Shown here: positions 47,672 to 58,938 of the stretch, piece by piece
Layout: each line of letters begins with the position of its first letter
How positions within the stretch are numbered: the first letter of the stretch is position 1
Source of the DNA: Endothia cerciana
Lineage: Eukaryota; Ascomycota; Sordariomycetes; Diaporthales; Cryphonectriaceae
DNA length: 64,000 nucleotides
Assembly: GCA_026119935.1 (NCBI GenBank)
Contig: JALRMH010000030.1
Coordinates: 62,001-126,000 of the forward strand
Direction of reading: 5' to 3'
The notes under the pieces: model-generated
The model's database searches: none
Told to the model about the DNA's origin: nothing
What the model saw: the letters and a program-made list of their open reading frames with translations, nothing else
Translations under genes and position numbers: made by a program

Positions 47672-48193
47672 ATGAAGGTCCTTGCCCCAGCGATTGTGGC
47701 TTCCATGGCGGCCTCTTTCGCCACAGCTGCGAATTTCACGTCTGTATACCTTGAACCCCCTCTCAACTGGGTTGTAGGATCCTATCTATGGCCTGCGGAG
47801 ATAATTGCAGGATACAATGCGCTTGTGGACGGCACAGACTGGAATGACACCGCCTGGGATGCCTACATTCTCGCCGAGTGCGAGACGTACACGGCGTGCA
47901 CATCTTCTATCTCCTGGCAAGGTCTGTGCGAACAAAAAGACCGAGGATTCCTTGGCACAAAAATATGATTGATGTTGACTGCTGTGTACAGGGACCAACA
48001 GCGGCTCGACCGGTGGCAGGTTTGTGGATCTACGTGGAGTTATGAAGCAATTAGTGCACCAGAGCTGACCGCAAGCAGATACTGGTATGGATACGTTTTC
48101 CGAGGCGGCGCTACCAACGAGTCTTTCTACATTCGAGATACAGATGAGGCTTCGAATGTCACCTTGTCTTCGGCCTGGACTATCGTGGAGTAA
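47672..48193 (+). CDS. Small secreted protein
   Basis: A signal peptide (MKVLAPAIVASMAASFATA) is followed by NWVVGSYLWPAEIIAGYNAL and DGTDWNDTAWDAYILAECET. A second frame ends in YWYGYVFRGGATNESFYIRD and SSAWTIVE. They join in phase only if a GC donor (GCAAGG at 47917) is used with the TACAG acceptor at 47991, giving 148 residues. With the GT donor at 47922 the product ends earlier in another frame. Four Cys and several N-glycosylation sites fit a secreted protein. I do not recognise the family. Confidence 0.6.
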
Positions 48194-48355
48194 CCGTAGC
48201 CGCTATCGTTGACGGAGAAGCATGTTGATATTGTCGGTTATCCAAGCTCGGGCTATTACATGTGGCACCTATAACCTGCTTTAGTAGAAGGTGGTTGGAA
48301 GCCTAGCTGTAAGCAAATCATTAAGGGCAATCTCGAGCCATTCCCCCAAGTGACC

Positions 48356-49366
48356 TCATCTTGCTAGCCATCGCGCAACTTCGCTGATGATGAACTGGTT
48401 GTCTGCTTCCGTCCCATACCCACCGCCGGCAATGTGACCCCAAACACTTTCGATGACACTCAATTCGCCATATCTTAGGTGGTTGACTTCTTCCTCGCTG
48501 TCTCCGGGTGGGAAGAAATTGTCGGTGCGTCCAGGCATCACTAGCACCCTAGCCTTGATGCTCGCAAGTGCAGCCGGAAGATCCCCCTTTTCCGGCTCGT
48601 AGATTGAGATATCGCCTTTTTGCCACGTATGCAACTGGCACACCAGGTCATGGGCGTCTTGTCCTCCGCTCCATATCTCCTCGAGGTACTCTTGCAAGGT
48701 CTTGTAGCCCATGCTCTCCCAGGTGCGCTTCCGGAACCACGCCGGGCTCAAGGCCCAGGTTGAGAAGCCCCTCCAAAAGGCCGTCGTGCCTTTTATAGCC
48801 GTCTGAGTGTAGTGGCCGCCATGCCAGTCGAACGAGTTCACAAGTGCAACCTCCAGACCATGAAGGGTTGACCAGTTGTGCCACGACGTGCGTGCAGAGC
48901 TAGAGACCACCACGGCACGCTCCACAAAGTCAGGATGGATAATGGCCATATGATAGGCCTGCTGGCCGCCCATGGAGAAACCGATATAGGCAGCGAGCCT
49001 CTTGAATCCCAGGGCCTGGCAGAGAGCATACTGCAAACGGATATTATCCTCGTAAGTAGTCTCCGGAAAGGCCGGACCCCTTATAGTTGAGTGAGCATTC
49101 GACGGGCTGGATGACTCACCGCCACCAAGAAGTCCGCAGGTGATCACGAAGTACGATGCCAGAACCGGTGGGTTCCCATCTTTTCCGGCGGTCCACAGGA
49201 ATGTCATGGTGTCATCCAGTGTTCCATTGTAACAGGTGGGTATCATAACCGCGGGCTGGTCAGGCGATCCATATGTGCGATAAGCAAGAGTGAGAGATGT
49301 GTTTTCAGAGGGACTGAGGGCAGTGATGTTGAGATTCGGCTCAGATGTGAAGTATTTGGTCGTCAT
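48356..49366 (-). CDS. MetX-like (homoserine O-acetyltransferase-type) alpha/beta hydrolase
   Basis: An intronless 336-residue protein. The nucleophile elbow is GFSMGGQQA (Ser131); the acid is Asp282 in PGRTDNFFP and the base His311 in WGHIAGGG. The GESSSPSNA loop and the overall order fit the MetX/homoserine-acetyltransferase-like branch of alpha/beta hydrolases. This branch also holds many fungal acyltransferases and hydrolases of secondary metabolism, so a methionine role is not implied. The ATG at 49366 was chosen because the longer frame opens with TTG. A TATAAATA word lies about 230 bases upstream. Confidence 0.9.
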   Translation of the reverse strand: MTTKYFTSEPNLNITALSPSENTSLTLAYRTYGSPDQPAVMIPTCYNGTLDDTMTFLWTAGKDGNPPVLASYFVITCGLLGGGESSSPSNAHSTIRGPAFPETTYEDNIRLQYALCQALGFKRLAAYIGFSMGGQQAYHMAIIHPDFVERAVVVSSSARTSWHNWSTLHGLEVALVNSFDWHGGHYTQTAIKGTTAFWRGFSTWALSPAWFRKRTWESMGYKTLQEYLEEIWSGGQDAHDLVCQLHTWQKGDISIYEPEKGDLPAALASIKARVLVMPGRTDNFFPPGDSEEEVNHLRYGELSVIESVWGHIAGGGYGTEADNQFIISEVARWLAR

Positions 49367-52300
49367 TCTCAAAGCTCAAATATAATCAAGGCATTTATTT
49401 AACCTCGGCTTGTAATGGTCCAGCAAGGACCAAATCGGCTACCGAAAAGGAGAAGGGTGTTGGAAGATGTAGTGAAACCACGTTCCAGAACTGAGGCTCT
49501 GATTCAGTTGATTCTGACTTGATCAGGATATTTGTAACGAAGCACACTGCACAAACATGGACGATGAGGCGGCAGCCAATACCGATGGGCCCTTATAAAT
49601 AGCCGCGCCCTTCCGCGCCCTTGTAGCTAAACCCCTGATCGCTGCTGGCGGCTCAAGTCGGTCTTGGAGTTGCTAAAGATGTTACTAAATGCCGTGCATG
49701 GCTACTTGATCAACCCATAAGGAGCTGATAATTAACTATAACGCAGCAACTGCTTACGAGAAAGTAAATATCCCTTTCGTCCAATGCTTTATGCATTCAA
49801 TATCTCCTGCTATTTGAAACCCAACTATTTACCCGATCATCTAGTAAGGACATAGCTGCATTTTCGTACTCATCAAGGTACGACTCTTCTTTAATATAGT
49901 TAGCGTCGGCTGTGCAATTTTATACTTAGCTTCATCTACCTTATAGTCGTCAGTGCGGACTCCTTGGTGGTAAGAGGTTGTTCCAGAGTACCGTCCATAA
50001 CCGTGGTTGTGCACGCTGTGAAAGAGATGGCCTCGGGGCGACGGTCTCGGTCATCTTCAAGGTGCTTGTTTCCTCGAGTGTCTTGGGCTTGAGCTCAGTT
50101 ATCGGATTCGAGACATCGGACTCTGTGTGTTTATCATTGGTCAACATCCTATCTTTTTCGAAGTGTAGCTGAGCTTCAGACAGAAGATATGTCCCCAGGT
50201 GCCGAGGAACAAGGTTTGAGATAGCGATCTCATACTCGCGCCTAATAATATGCTTCTTGCAGGTCCAGGGAGACGCGTCGCTGGTCAGTCCATATTCAGT
50301 CAGTTCGTCCAGAATTGGCGGCCACGTCTCGAGGACTGCTCAACTCATCACAGTAAGTCCGTGCTTCAGCCACAATCACTACTAATTATGGGCCGAAATC
50401 GAAAACGCCAAACTCACGCGGCCCCTTTCCAGGGCTGGCGTAGATGAAAAGAATATGACCTTTGTTCGTAAATGTCATCTCTACCCTTAAAATCTCAACT
50501 CGGATGCACAGTCGATATACAGTAGAGCTGGGCGTTGATTTCCACCTTCTTCCGAGAGAAAAACTCTGTCCAACTTGTCCTCATACATGGTGATAAGTGA
50601 CACAGCGTCAATGTCTGTTGCATGTGGCGCAAGTGATCCTGACCATTCCCTGTGGCATTTTCAAGGATGTTAAATAGCCACATGGCAGCCGAATGGTATC
50701 GTCGAAGCCGTCACTCCTAGACATAAAAGAGAAATACTCGCATAGAGTTACTTTCTCGTTCCTGCAGAAGACATGGGTCTGAGAAATTCGGATCTCCCTT
50801 CTCTCATCAGACTATCGAAGCTTCTCTGCTGTGGGGCGTGATAAATGCCCTGTGATATATTCCGAATCTCATCTGACGTGACATTGCTGTTTCGTTCTGA
50901 CCTTGCTGTATCGAGCAGGTATATCAAGCCACCCCCTATCATCGCAATCAGGCATGCACATAGTCGAGACCTGCCTGCTACGAATTGGAACACTCAATTG
51001 GACGTTACGAATTTCATTCGTGAACTTCCAAGAGGAAAGGCATCCTGTCTACCTATCACCTTCATAACCATATCAGGCCGCGACGGTCCCCACAAAGTGA
51101 TGTGGTGCCTGTTGCCCCGCCTTTCCGATTCTGACCACACTCACCGCTCTCACTCACACTCTCCGTCCCTGCAGTGGCTAACGAGATGATCACCGAAGCT
51201 GTGCACCGCAACGATGACTTTCCTGTTTTGGTACAGCGGGGTCGTGCTATCTACTAGTAGTACGGCAACTTGGTCCGCGTGAGTAAGGCTGTGGCCCTGC
51301 CCCGCTGTGGATACACGGATCAATACGGTGCAGCCACGTGAATGTCTTGTCCCTGAGGACCCCATCAAGAACGTCGTGATGAACCAATGACTCATTTCTC
51401 TGCATCCACCCTATCTTTCTATCGTCCAGTCTGGATTGCCCCCGAGAAAACATCAAGGTGCGCGAGAGGCCCTGACAAGGTGTTGGATGTTCTCAACCAA
51501 GAACATGTCCCGTTGTTCACCACCAGCTCTACAAGGCTATATTGAGTCAATAGTCATCTTGAGCCAGATTTATCCCAAAGATCGTGGCCTTAGGCTTCCG
51601 TGGATCCACAGAGAGAATCAAAACGCTCAATCAGATAAATGATGCGGCAGCTTGACATGACGCAGAACTCCGCATGTCGGAACGAATTGATCGCTCTTCT
51701 TTGACGCGTGCCCTCATCAACGTCATGCTAGCCTTTCATCTAGGGCTGGCGCGCCAGTCAGTATATGAATGTGAAGTCTGATATTCTGAAATGCTTGAGC
51801 GTCGCTCTTCACCGAGCCCGTCTAACTCTACAACTCATTGTCGGCCAATGAGATAATGTCAATCCTGAACATCAGCAGGGGAGAGGGCGTGACTCGATGG
51901 TCATCTTGACGCTGAACCATAAGTCAACCGGATTCCGGAATGCCCTTGAAACCTTCGCACCAGCGGAATGACTAGTCCGGCTCATGGGACTTCTGAACCT
52001 AAAGCGGCTGGCCCCTTTATGCAATGTGGGAGGGGGGGGACGTACAGACCATTTATCTTTTCTGTCTAGACACTGTCCTTCAATAAAAAGATTAAAATTT
52101 TTTTTTAGAGGCACACAGGGGGTGGTTGATCTGCAAAATAGAGTTTCAGGCCTGCTATTCTCTGCCTGAGCAGGTCAGAAATGGTGGGATCTTGAAGATT
52201 TCTGGATAATTCCCCCATCCCCACCACCTGCAGTCAGTCTCGAAGAGCGCGGGTAAAAATATCAGATACCAACTTCCTTGGGAAAAAATCCTTACCTGAA

Positions 52301-54121
52301 ATGACATCCTATATAATCATTGTAATACGTTACACCGTTACACTATTGAGATCGATACGTACCGAGGAATAAATCCTACACGGAGTATTTGATGGGGTCA
52401 GTGGCGCGGAGTTAAGAGTCAACAAGTGCCTTTTATATCCTTTCCCCAGAGAGTAAGTCCTCTTCTGCTTTTCGATTCCCGAGCTGTCATCTTGCCCCTG
52501 TCGCAGTACAACCTCCCCTCCCTCCCACTGTTATCCGTATTGTCCTGATGGGAGCCCTCGCAGATGTCCAATTGCATTCCAGACATCAATAGACTGTCCT
52601 ACTAAATAGTATATCACACCAATGTTACCATACCGGACTCGCACCAGGGTTCTGTCGTATACTCCCTCCCAACATTTAAACATTGCACTATTGGAGCGTG
52701 TGGATGTGATGATTTGTCCCCACTCCCAACGTTCACAATCTGTCATTGTCAAGGCATACTGACAAATCCAACATATGTGCAATATAAACAAGCTTTCAAA
52801 GCCCGTACCTACCATAGTACTCCAGTACCTGGGTGCGGCGTGCAGTAGTAAGACCGGTACGTTCTTCCGGGCCAAGGGTGAGGGCGGGACTGGGACACCC
52901 TCTAGCCTGTCTGGGCAATGTGAAGCGACGCTCGGACGGGGTGGGGAGCGGTGATAGTATACCCGTTCGAGGAGATCCGGATCAGAGTTCGAGCACCTTT
53001 GCCTGTCGGGGATGGGACGAAGGCAAAGTCTGAACCGAATGCGATCCGATCCGTGTCGTGCCCGGCATTGTGAAATGTGAGATCAGATCACAGAGCCCTT
53101 GGGCTCCCGGTTCCCTTGTTCACCAGTGTGCAGAGGCGCAACAGGCGGGACATTCCAGATGAAGCATGCCCTACCGCGACGAGCTTTGCCATGTTGGGCA
53201 TCTGTATCGCTGGTGTGGTGGAGTCCTTCCCACGCACTCCCACGCTCCGTGGCACTCCAGCCCACTCGGGAAACAGGGGCAGGGATGGCGATAAACAGCC
53301 CTGAAGAGATTCTACTTGCATGCACGTGGTAGGATCTGCCCGGTCCTGTGTCCAGCTCTCGAGCTTGTCCGACGACGACATCTTCAAACCCCTCACCGAC
53401 AGACAAGCGGCGACTCCTCCCGTCGCCGAGTGCACAACAACAGACCAGAACGACGCCTCCCCCCCCCGACGACCCCTGTACAAGGACGGACGGGACCGGC
53501 CTCATGCTGAGGGACAGGTCCTCCACCCGGACATGACTGTGACCGTGGGGACGCGCAATCTACGAGGCGAGATTACCGTGGCCGGTCAGAGAGCAGAGGC
53601 GCTGCCAACTGGGTTAGCATCTCCGAGGAATCTGTGAGGTTCATCCCTCCGCGACCCTGGAGGTCGAATTGTCGGTCGAGCGCTTGTCGGGCCCGCCAAT
53701 CGTCGTCCGGACCGTCACGGCACTGCGGGCGACATCATTGTTCACCCTCCCCCCCCCTTGGGGCCCTGGCTGATAGGGCGTTGAGCCCCCGGCCCAGCTG
53801 GCAATAAAGACAGGTTGGAGGAAGGAATCCGTACGGACTTGCTCGGCTGTCCCCCATCGCGTCATCGCAGATCGCAACCTCCATCTGCCGGACAGCACGC
53901 CCCGAAGCTCCTAGAAGACGGAGCCAGGAGAGCCGGAGAGCCTGAGGGTTAGAGCCTGATCGCCGCAACGGTAGCGTCGTGGTCCACCGGAAGACCGGCG
54001 ACCCAGCCCCAAGGTTTGCCTCCCGGTTAAACAGGCCACCGGCCCTATTCCGAGCAGAGCCGTCAGCACTTTTCCCTGGTACGGATCCCGTCAGCCGACT
54101 CGGACGAGGCCGGCGGCGACC
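49367..54121. other. Long gene-poor region with weak relics
   Basis: No intact gene in 4.7 kb. On the minus strand, short protein-like pieces occur at 51150-51456 (ADQVAVLLVDSTTPLY, RKVIVAVHSFGD, reminiscent of an alpha/beta hydrolase) and 50490-50640 (AVSLITMYEDKLDRVFL). They may be relics. The last 1 kb is GC-rich and should include the promoter of the Zn2Cys6 gene. Confidence 0.35.
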
Positions 54122-56370
54122 ATGGTCAACACCGGCAAACCCTCCCCGGGCTGCTTTGCCTGTCGGACAAGGAGGATCAAGGTGAGCACCGCGCACACCC
54201 ATCCCGCCACTGTCTTGGTGCAGTCTGCTGCGTTCATGACGGTCACACGTCTTCCCCGGGAACATGCTGACATCCTGTCGAGTGTGACACGACGAGGCCC
54301 GAGTGCAGGAAATGCAGGAAGAGGGGCTGGAAGTGCCCGGGCTACCGCGACCTCAACGCGTTGAGGATCGTCGATGAGACGCAAAAGCAGTTTACCCGTT
54401 TCTCTGGCGACAAGGACATTGGCGAGGATGATCCGGCCGCCGGCCCAAGCAGGACCGCCATCGTCCGCCAATGCGTCCCCCCCAAGCGGAAGACGCCGCC
54501 CAAGAGCCCGGCTGTCGCTCAGTCATATCCCTCTCCTATTTCTGACGCTCCCTCCCCAGAGTTCACACGGGAGCCAAACAGCTATCGGTATACGTACTCG
54601 GACGAGGTCCCCCGGTGCGTCGGAACCCCCATAGGAGAACAGGTCTACGGCTACTTTGTCGCAAACTTCGTGACCGGGAGCTCACTCCGGCATCATGGCT
54701 ATCTCGACTTCCTCTTTCCGTTGCTTGCCAACATCTCTCCCGACTGGCACGAGGATAACCCCTTACCAATGGCCTTCACCGCCACAGCAATGATCGCCTT
54801 TGCTGCCAGGCAGAAGGTGCCGGAGCTCCTCCCCAAGGCCGAGTCGGTCTATCTGAGGGCACTCGGGGCGACATTCAAGGCCATCGGCGATCCGAAGAGG
54901 GCACGAGATAATTCGACTCTGGCCTGCGTGACCCTGCTGACTACGTTCGAGGTATTCCAAAGGCCATCAACCACTGCGTTTCCAGCGGCGCGAGGACCCC
55001 GTGTGAATGGTCGTGCTGATATGTATACTTCCCAGCAACTGAGACCTTCAGGGCCTTCGCACCAGAAGGCTGAAGCGTTCGGAAGCCACCTGGATGGTGC
55101 GGTAGCCTTACTCAAGGTGCGAGGGAAGGATCTGTTCCAGACGGTCGTAGGTCGGAAGATATTTACGATCCTACGGTCATTACTTGTATGTCTCCTTCCT
55201 TTCATCCCGCCCATTTCTGTGCCTCCCCTCCGTGTCACTGCAGCTACATCATGGCTCTGGAGTGTCTCATACGTCTATTTCTAGGCATCGAGAAGTTTAT
55301 GTTACGGTACGCCCCTGGATCCCGAACTACACAACCTCACCGAAGAGTTCGAGCAAGACACCGACCAGCGACGGTTCGCGGCGCTGTCCCTCCGGGCAGC
55401 CGATCTCCGCGTCGCCGTGGAACGCCTCCTCGGCGGCTGGAGCCCTTCTCACCCCACAGGGGACCGGCCGACGCGCGAGAAGGTCGAGGCCCTGAAGCGG
55501 GACGCCGACGTTCTCGAGGCCGACTACGCCGCGCACATCAAGTCGCTCCCGCTGGCCTGGAAGGCCATGACCCTGCGCTACATTACGGCCTCAGACCCGG
55601 CCATCATGGGCGGCATCGCCTACGTCGGCCGCGTCGACGCCTACATCGACACGTTCATCTGCTACCTGCTCAACTGGGCGCGCGCCGCGCGCCTGTACAT
55701 TCGCTACGCCTCGCTGCGGTGCCACGCCTGGCTGCTGGGCCCGCAGTGCGACTACCGCGACACCCCCGAGTACGCCTCCGCCGCGGAGCTGGGCACCACG
55801 ATCGTCGGGGATATCGTGTCCAGCGTGCCCTACGTGTTCGGGGCCGCGAAGATGGGCCAGACGCACGCGCCGGGGCAGTATCACCCGCCAAGCTTAGCGG
55901 GCGTGTTCTGCATGTGGCCCGTCTTCGCCGCAGCGACGTCAGACTTCGCAGATGACACGCAGAGGGCTTTCCTGAAGAGGACGCTGAAGTATATATCCGA
56001 GGAGATGGGCATCGGGCAGGCTTCCATCTTGGCCGGGGTTCGTCTTCCCCCTGCCTTCGCATTGACCATCCCGTGGTGGATGAAGCTAACATCCGTATCA
56101 CAGTATCACCTGAGAAACCCTTCGATGCCTATCGCCTTCACGCGGATGAAGCAGTTCGAGTCCCAGGGAAAACAACTGCAAGGGGTAGCGTCCGGAGCAG
56201 CGGCCGGATCGGTCATGACCACAGGCATAACGTCCCTTCTGAGGACTACCGGTTCTGTGCTGACGTCGCCGCCCGACTACCACCGGAAGGTAGTCCCCAT
56301 GCATATTCTGAAAACCGAGGAACCCGTAGACGGCGACGACTTCCCCAAGTTCGACTTCCGGATGAGATGA
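54122..56370 (+). CDS. Zn2Cys6 transcription factor with fungal-specific domain
   Basis: Exons 54122-54181, 54283-55185 and 55285-56370 give up to 682 residues. The zinc cluster is split by intron 1: GCFACRTRRIK, then CDTTRPECRKCRKRGWKC, with all six Cys present. A Pro/Ser linker and a long helical regulatory region (GYLDFLFPLLANISPDW, FGSHLDGAVALLKVRGKDLF, LHNLTEEFEQDTDQRRFAAL) fit the PF11951-type fungal-specific domain. Two in-frame segments may be further introns: 54952-55065, and 56038-56103, which has a CTAAC branch site before CACAG and whose removal joins ASILAG to YHLRNPSM. The protein should bind CGG-type DNA sites. It is intact, unlike the regulator at 37-40 kb, and points toward the PAN-like gene. 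Confidence 0.88.
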
Positions 56371-57609
56371 TGGCCAGGTCGAACAGAAAGGCTCCATGGA
56401 GCATCCGAGGGCTCGCACGCCACCAACGCAAGATACGGGACAACAGGACGTATACGAGCGGATAGGGAAACCCAGGCGCGGGGGTGTCGAACTAGGGCCA
56501 GCAGGGTCCAATTTGATACGAATATATACCGGACAGAGTCTGGAGACCCAGACTGGTGGATCCTGGGGAGACCCGTGGCATACGTCGTGCTGATAACGGC
56601 AGTGAGGCCACCATTAGTCTGGGATCTCTCTCTGCCTTGCTCACCCACAGTCGAGCTTTAGCCCTGGCAGTGTTGGATATTTCTGCACAGAATATCGAAC
56701 CTGCAATCAAATGCAATCAATCCAGCCTATGTGGCTTCTGGCGATGTGCCTGGAGTTTGTCAACGCTCCTTCTCTTCACCTCCCCCTTGCATCATCTTGG
56801 TGCGGGCGGTGTTCTCTGCTTTCGTGCGTCTCGTTCTTCCTGTTCGATTGTGAGTGGACAAGTCTAAGGATGGCGGGGCCAGAATCCATAGAGGATGCCA
56901 GGTCTTCAGTCTCGGGCCTTGAAAGGCAGACGCGAACCTAGTCCCGTGCCACGTGTGGACTAAATGGCAGTAGAGGATGGTTCGAGTACGGGCCGCGGGC
57001 TTCGTGTATTAACTAGCAGAGACAGGCTGTGGGGGCTAGGTGCCTAGAGAGCTCTTCTCTTCACAAGCCTGAGCTGCGGCCGCCATACATCAAGATCGCC
57101 GCGTTAATATGTCCAAGCGCACCGCACCGCACCGTACCAGCTCGCTTATTCTAGGGCTAATGGCGTTGATAACACAATGACAGCTCCCGTACTCAAGTTA
57201 GCGACAACAACTTGTCTCTATACAGCTCACGATCATCTCGACGTGTACAGTATTACGGGGAAACACAAGCAGATAATGTTCTCATGGTGTCACGGGCCTT
57301 ATGGGCAGACCACGACTTCGCCCCATCACGCCAAAGGCTCTCGAACAACTGCCCAACCCCTAGCGCATCAAATGGTGGGGGTTTTGTCCCGGGGGGGGGG
57401 GGGGTTTCTCTCTTCTATACCCAAGTACTGGTTAATAATATCCACACTGGCTTTTAGATCATAGTATGCATTTCAATATCTAGCAATCTGTCCTTGAAAA
57501 TCATTTGGAACCCTTGAGGCCGTGCTTTCAGCAGGAGATCCTTCCACGACATAATCTTCATCCGGACTCAAGGCCTCGACACAAACTCCTCGACCAGGCC
57601 AGGCCAAAG
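56371..57609. other. Intergenic region with poly-G run
   Basis: No gene is visible. A run of 14 G lies at 57391-57404. The stretch just before 57610 should hold the promoter of the PAN-like gene. Confidence 0.45.
57391..57404. repeat. Poly-G tract (14 bases)
   Basis: Uninterrupted run of 14 G preceded by CCC. Confidence 0.9.
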
Positions 57610-58175
57610 ATGCCGTCCTTACGACAATACAAGGCCGCATTGGTAGCGGGCATCCTGTGCCTCATCGTTCTGACAGCCCCGGCCCTCACACCGCTGCCTC
57701 ACACGTCCCCAACCACAAGACGGGTCCAGCGGGCGCCCCTCGGGACCCAGGAAGCAGCCTTGTGCGATGCAGACATGCCCGGGGGTACGGCCCGCGCTTC
57801 GCAGAGCCATAGTAGGCGCTCGCCCCATGATATCGGCTATTCGTATTCAAACCCGCCTGTTGAGTTACTGATCGAACGAACGGCAGCACCGACGACGCTC
57901 CTGGTTTCCTTGTCTTCCCGGCCTTCCCAGCCAACGCCGAGGTTTCCACCGACCGCGACTGGGTACAGGCTGGCCGCGAGGAACAAGCAGAAGACGGTAG
58001 GGAGGAGGCTTGTGGGGTCTTTGCTCGGCTGGAATAACCTCGTCGCCTATGACCCGCAGACCTGCGCGGCGCAGTGCGACAACCTGCCGGACTGCAGGGC
58101 TTTCAACATCTGTGGGTTTCGGGGGGGGGGGGGGGTTTGGTTTTTTTTTTTCATCCCCCGAGACCTCCGGCTTAC

Positions 58176-58210
<35 letters not shown>

Positions 58211-58660
58211 CTTGAGATAAACTCGGTCACGTTATTCCATACGTGATCAGCCTTCTTACTTTGCCGGATCTTGTCCACGTCTAGACTATCAGCGCTCCCC
58301 GACCGTGGCGCCGAGCAGCGACGACGCGTGCTCGGATCCCGAGGCGATGACAAACATCATCTGCTCCTTGTACAGCACCAGGCTCAAGGAGAAGGACATG
58401 AAGAGGCACGGCGAGATACGCGGTCAGTTCCAGGTCGCCATTGCTGGTGAGTTGGGCCTTGGCGCCCCCGGGAATAATTGTTCACTTTCACACAGCTTTG
58501 GGTATCTATCTTTAAAGGACTACCTTTGACTGACGCATACATCTTAGGCTCCAAATCTTTTCAACAAGGGCGAGGAAAAGAAGTTGGAATGGTTTCCGAG
58601 GATCAGCCTGCCTCGGACTTTCTGAGAGGAAGAGGGATGACAAGAGGATGGCTTCTATAA
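57610..58660 (+). CDS. PAN/apple-like secreted or membrane protein
   Basis: Exons 57610-58111, 58285-58446 and 58548-58660 give 258 residues. A hydrophobic N-terminus (ALVAGILCLIVLTAPAL) is a signal or anchor. A PAN/apple-like segment follows a basic, low-complexity stretch: YDPQTCAAQCDNLPDCRAFN in exon 1, then IYYQRSPTVAPSSDDAC with DPEAMTNIICSLY and GEIRGQFQVAIAGSKSF after splicing. That order is familiar from fungal PAN-domain proteins. Intron 1 (58112-58284) holds a G15-T11-(AC)16 tract; intron 2 ends after a CTGAC branch site. The last exon is a best fit. PAN domains bind carbohydrate or protein, so a wall or extracellular role is likely but inferred. Confidence 0.7.
58121..58209. repeat. 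G-run, T-run and (AC)n microsatellite inside an intron
   Basis: 15 G at 58121-58135, 11 T at 58141-58151 and an (AC)16 repeat at about 58177-58209, all within intron 1 of the PAN-like gene. Confidence 0.9.
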
Positions 58661-58938
58661 GGAGCGAGCCGAACTCGATGCAACCCCGGAACATCTGCCG
58701 GCCTAAGTGTTCATGGGCCATTTCTCCAACCAGGCGCAGCTGGCGTCACAACCATAAACTCACTCTACGTATCAGTCTCATTCTCCATCATATCCTCCGC
58801 CCATACAAGCGCCAATCTCTCTTGGTCTCCAAAGTCAACGGCTCTTCCACATCCAGTAGCCAAGTAGTAAGACCCACACAGGTCCTCAACAGACAAAACG
58901 CCGCAACCAGACCCGCCCCTCGATCTGCCTCCTACAGA

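Noticed and set aside
54952..55065. Possible extra intron in the Zn2Cys6 gene
   Set aside because: It keeps the frame either way and has no clear branch site, so I left it as coding with a note.
55188..55955. 255-residue open frame, plus strand
   Set aside because: Out of frame with the Zn2Cys6 gene; extremely Arg/Pro-rich shadow.
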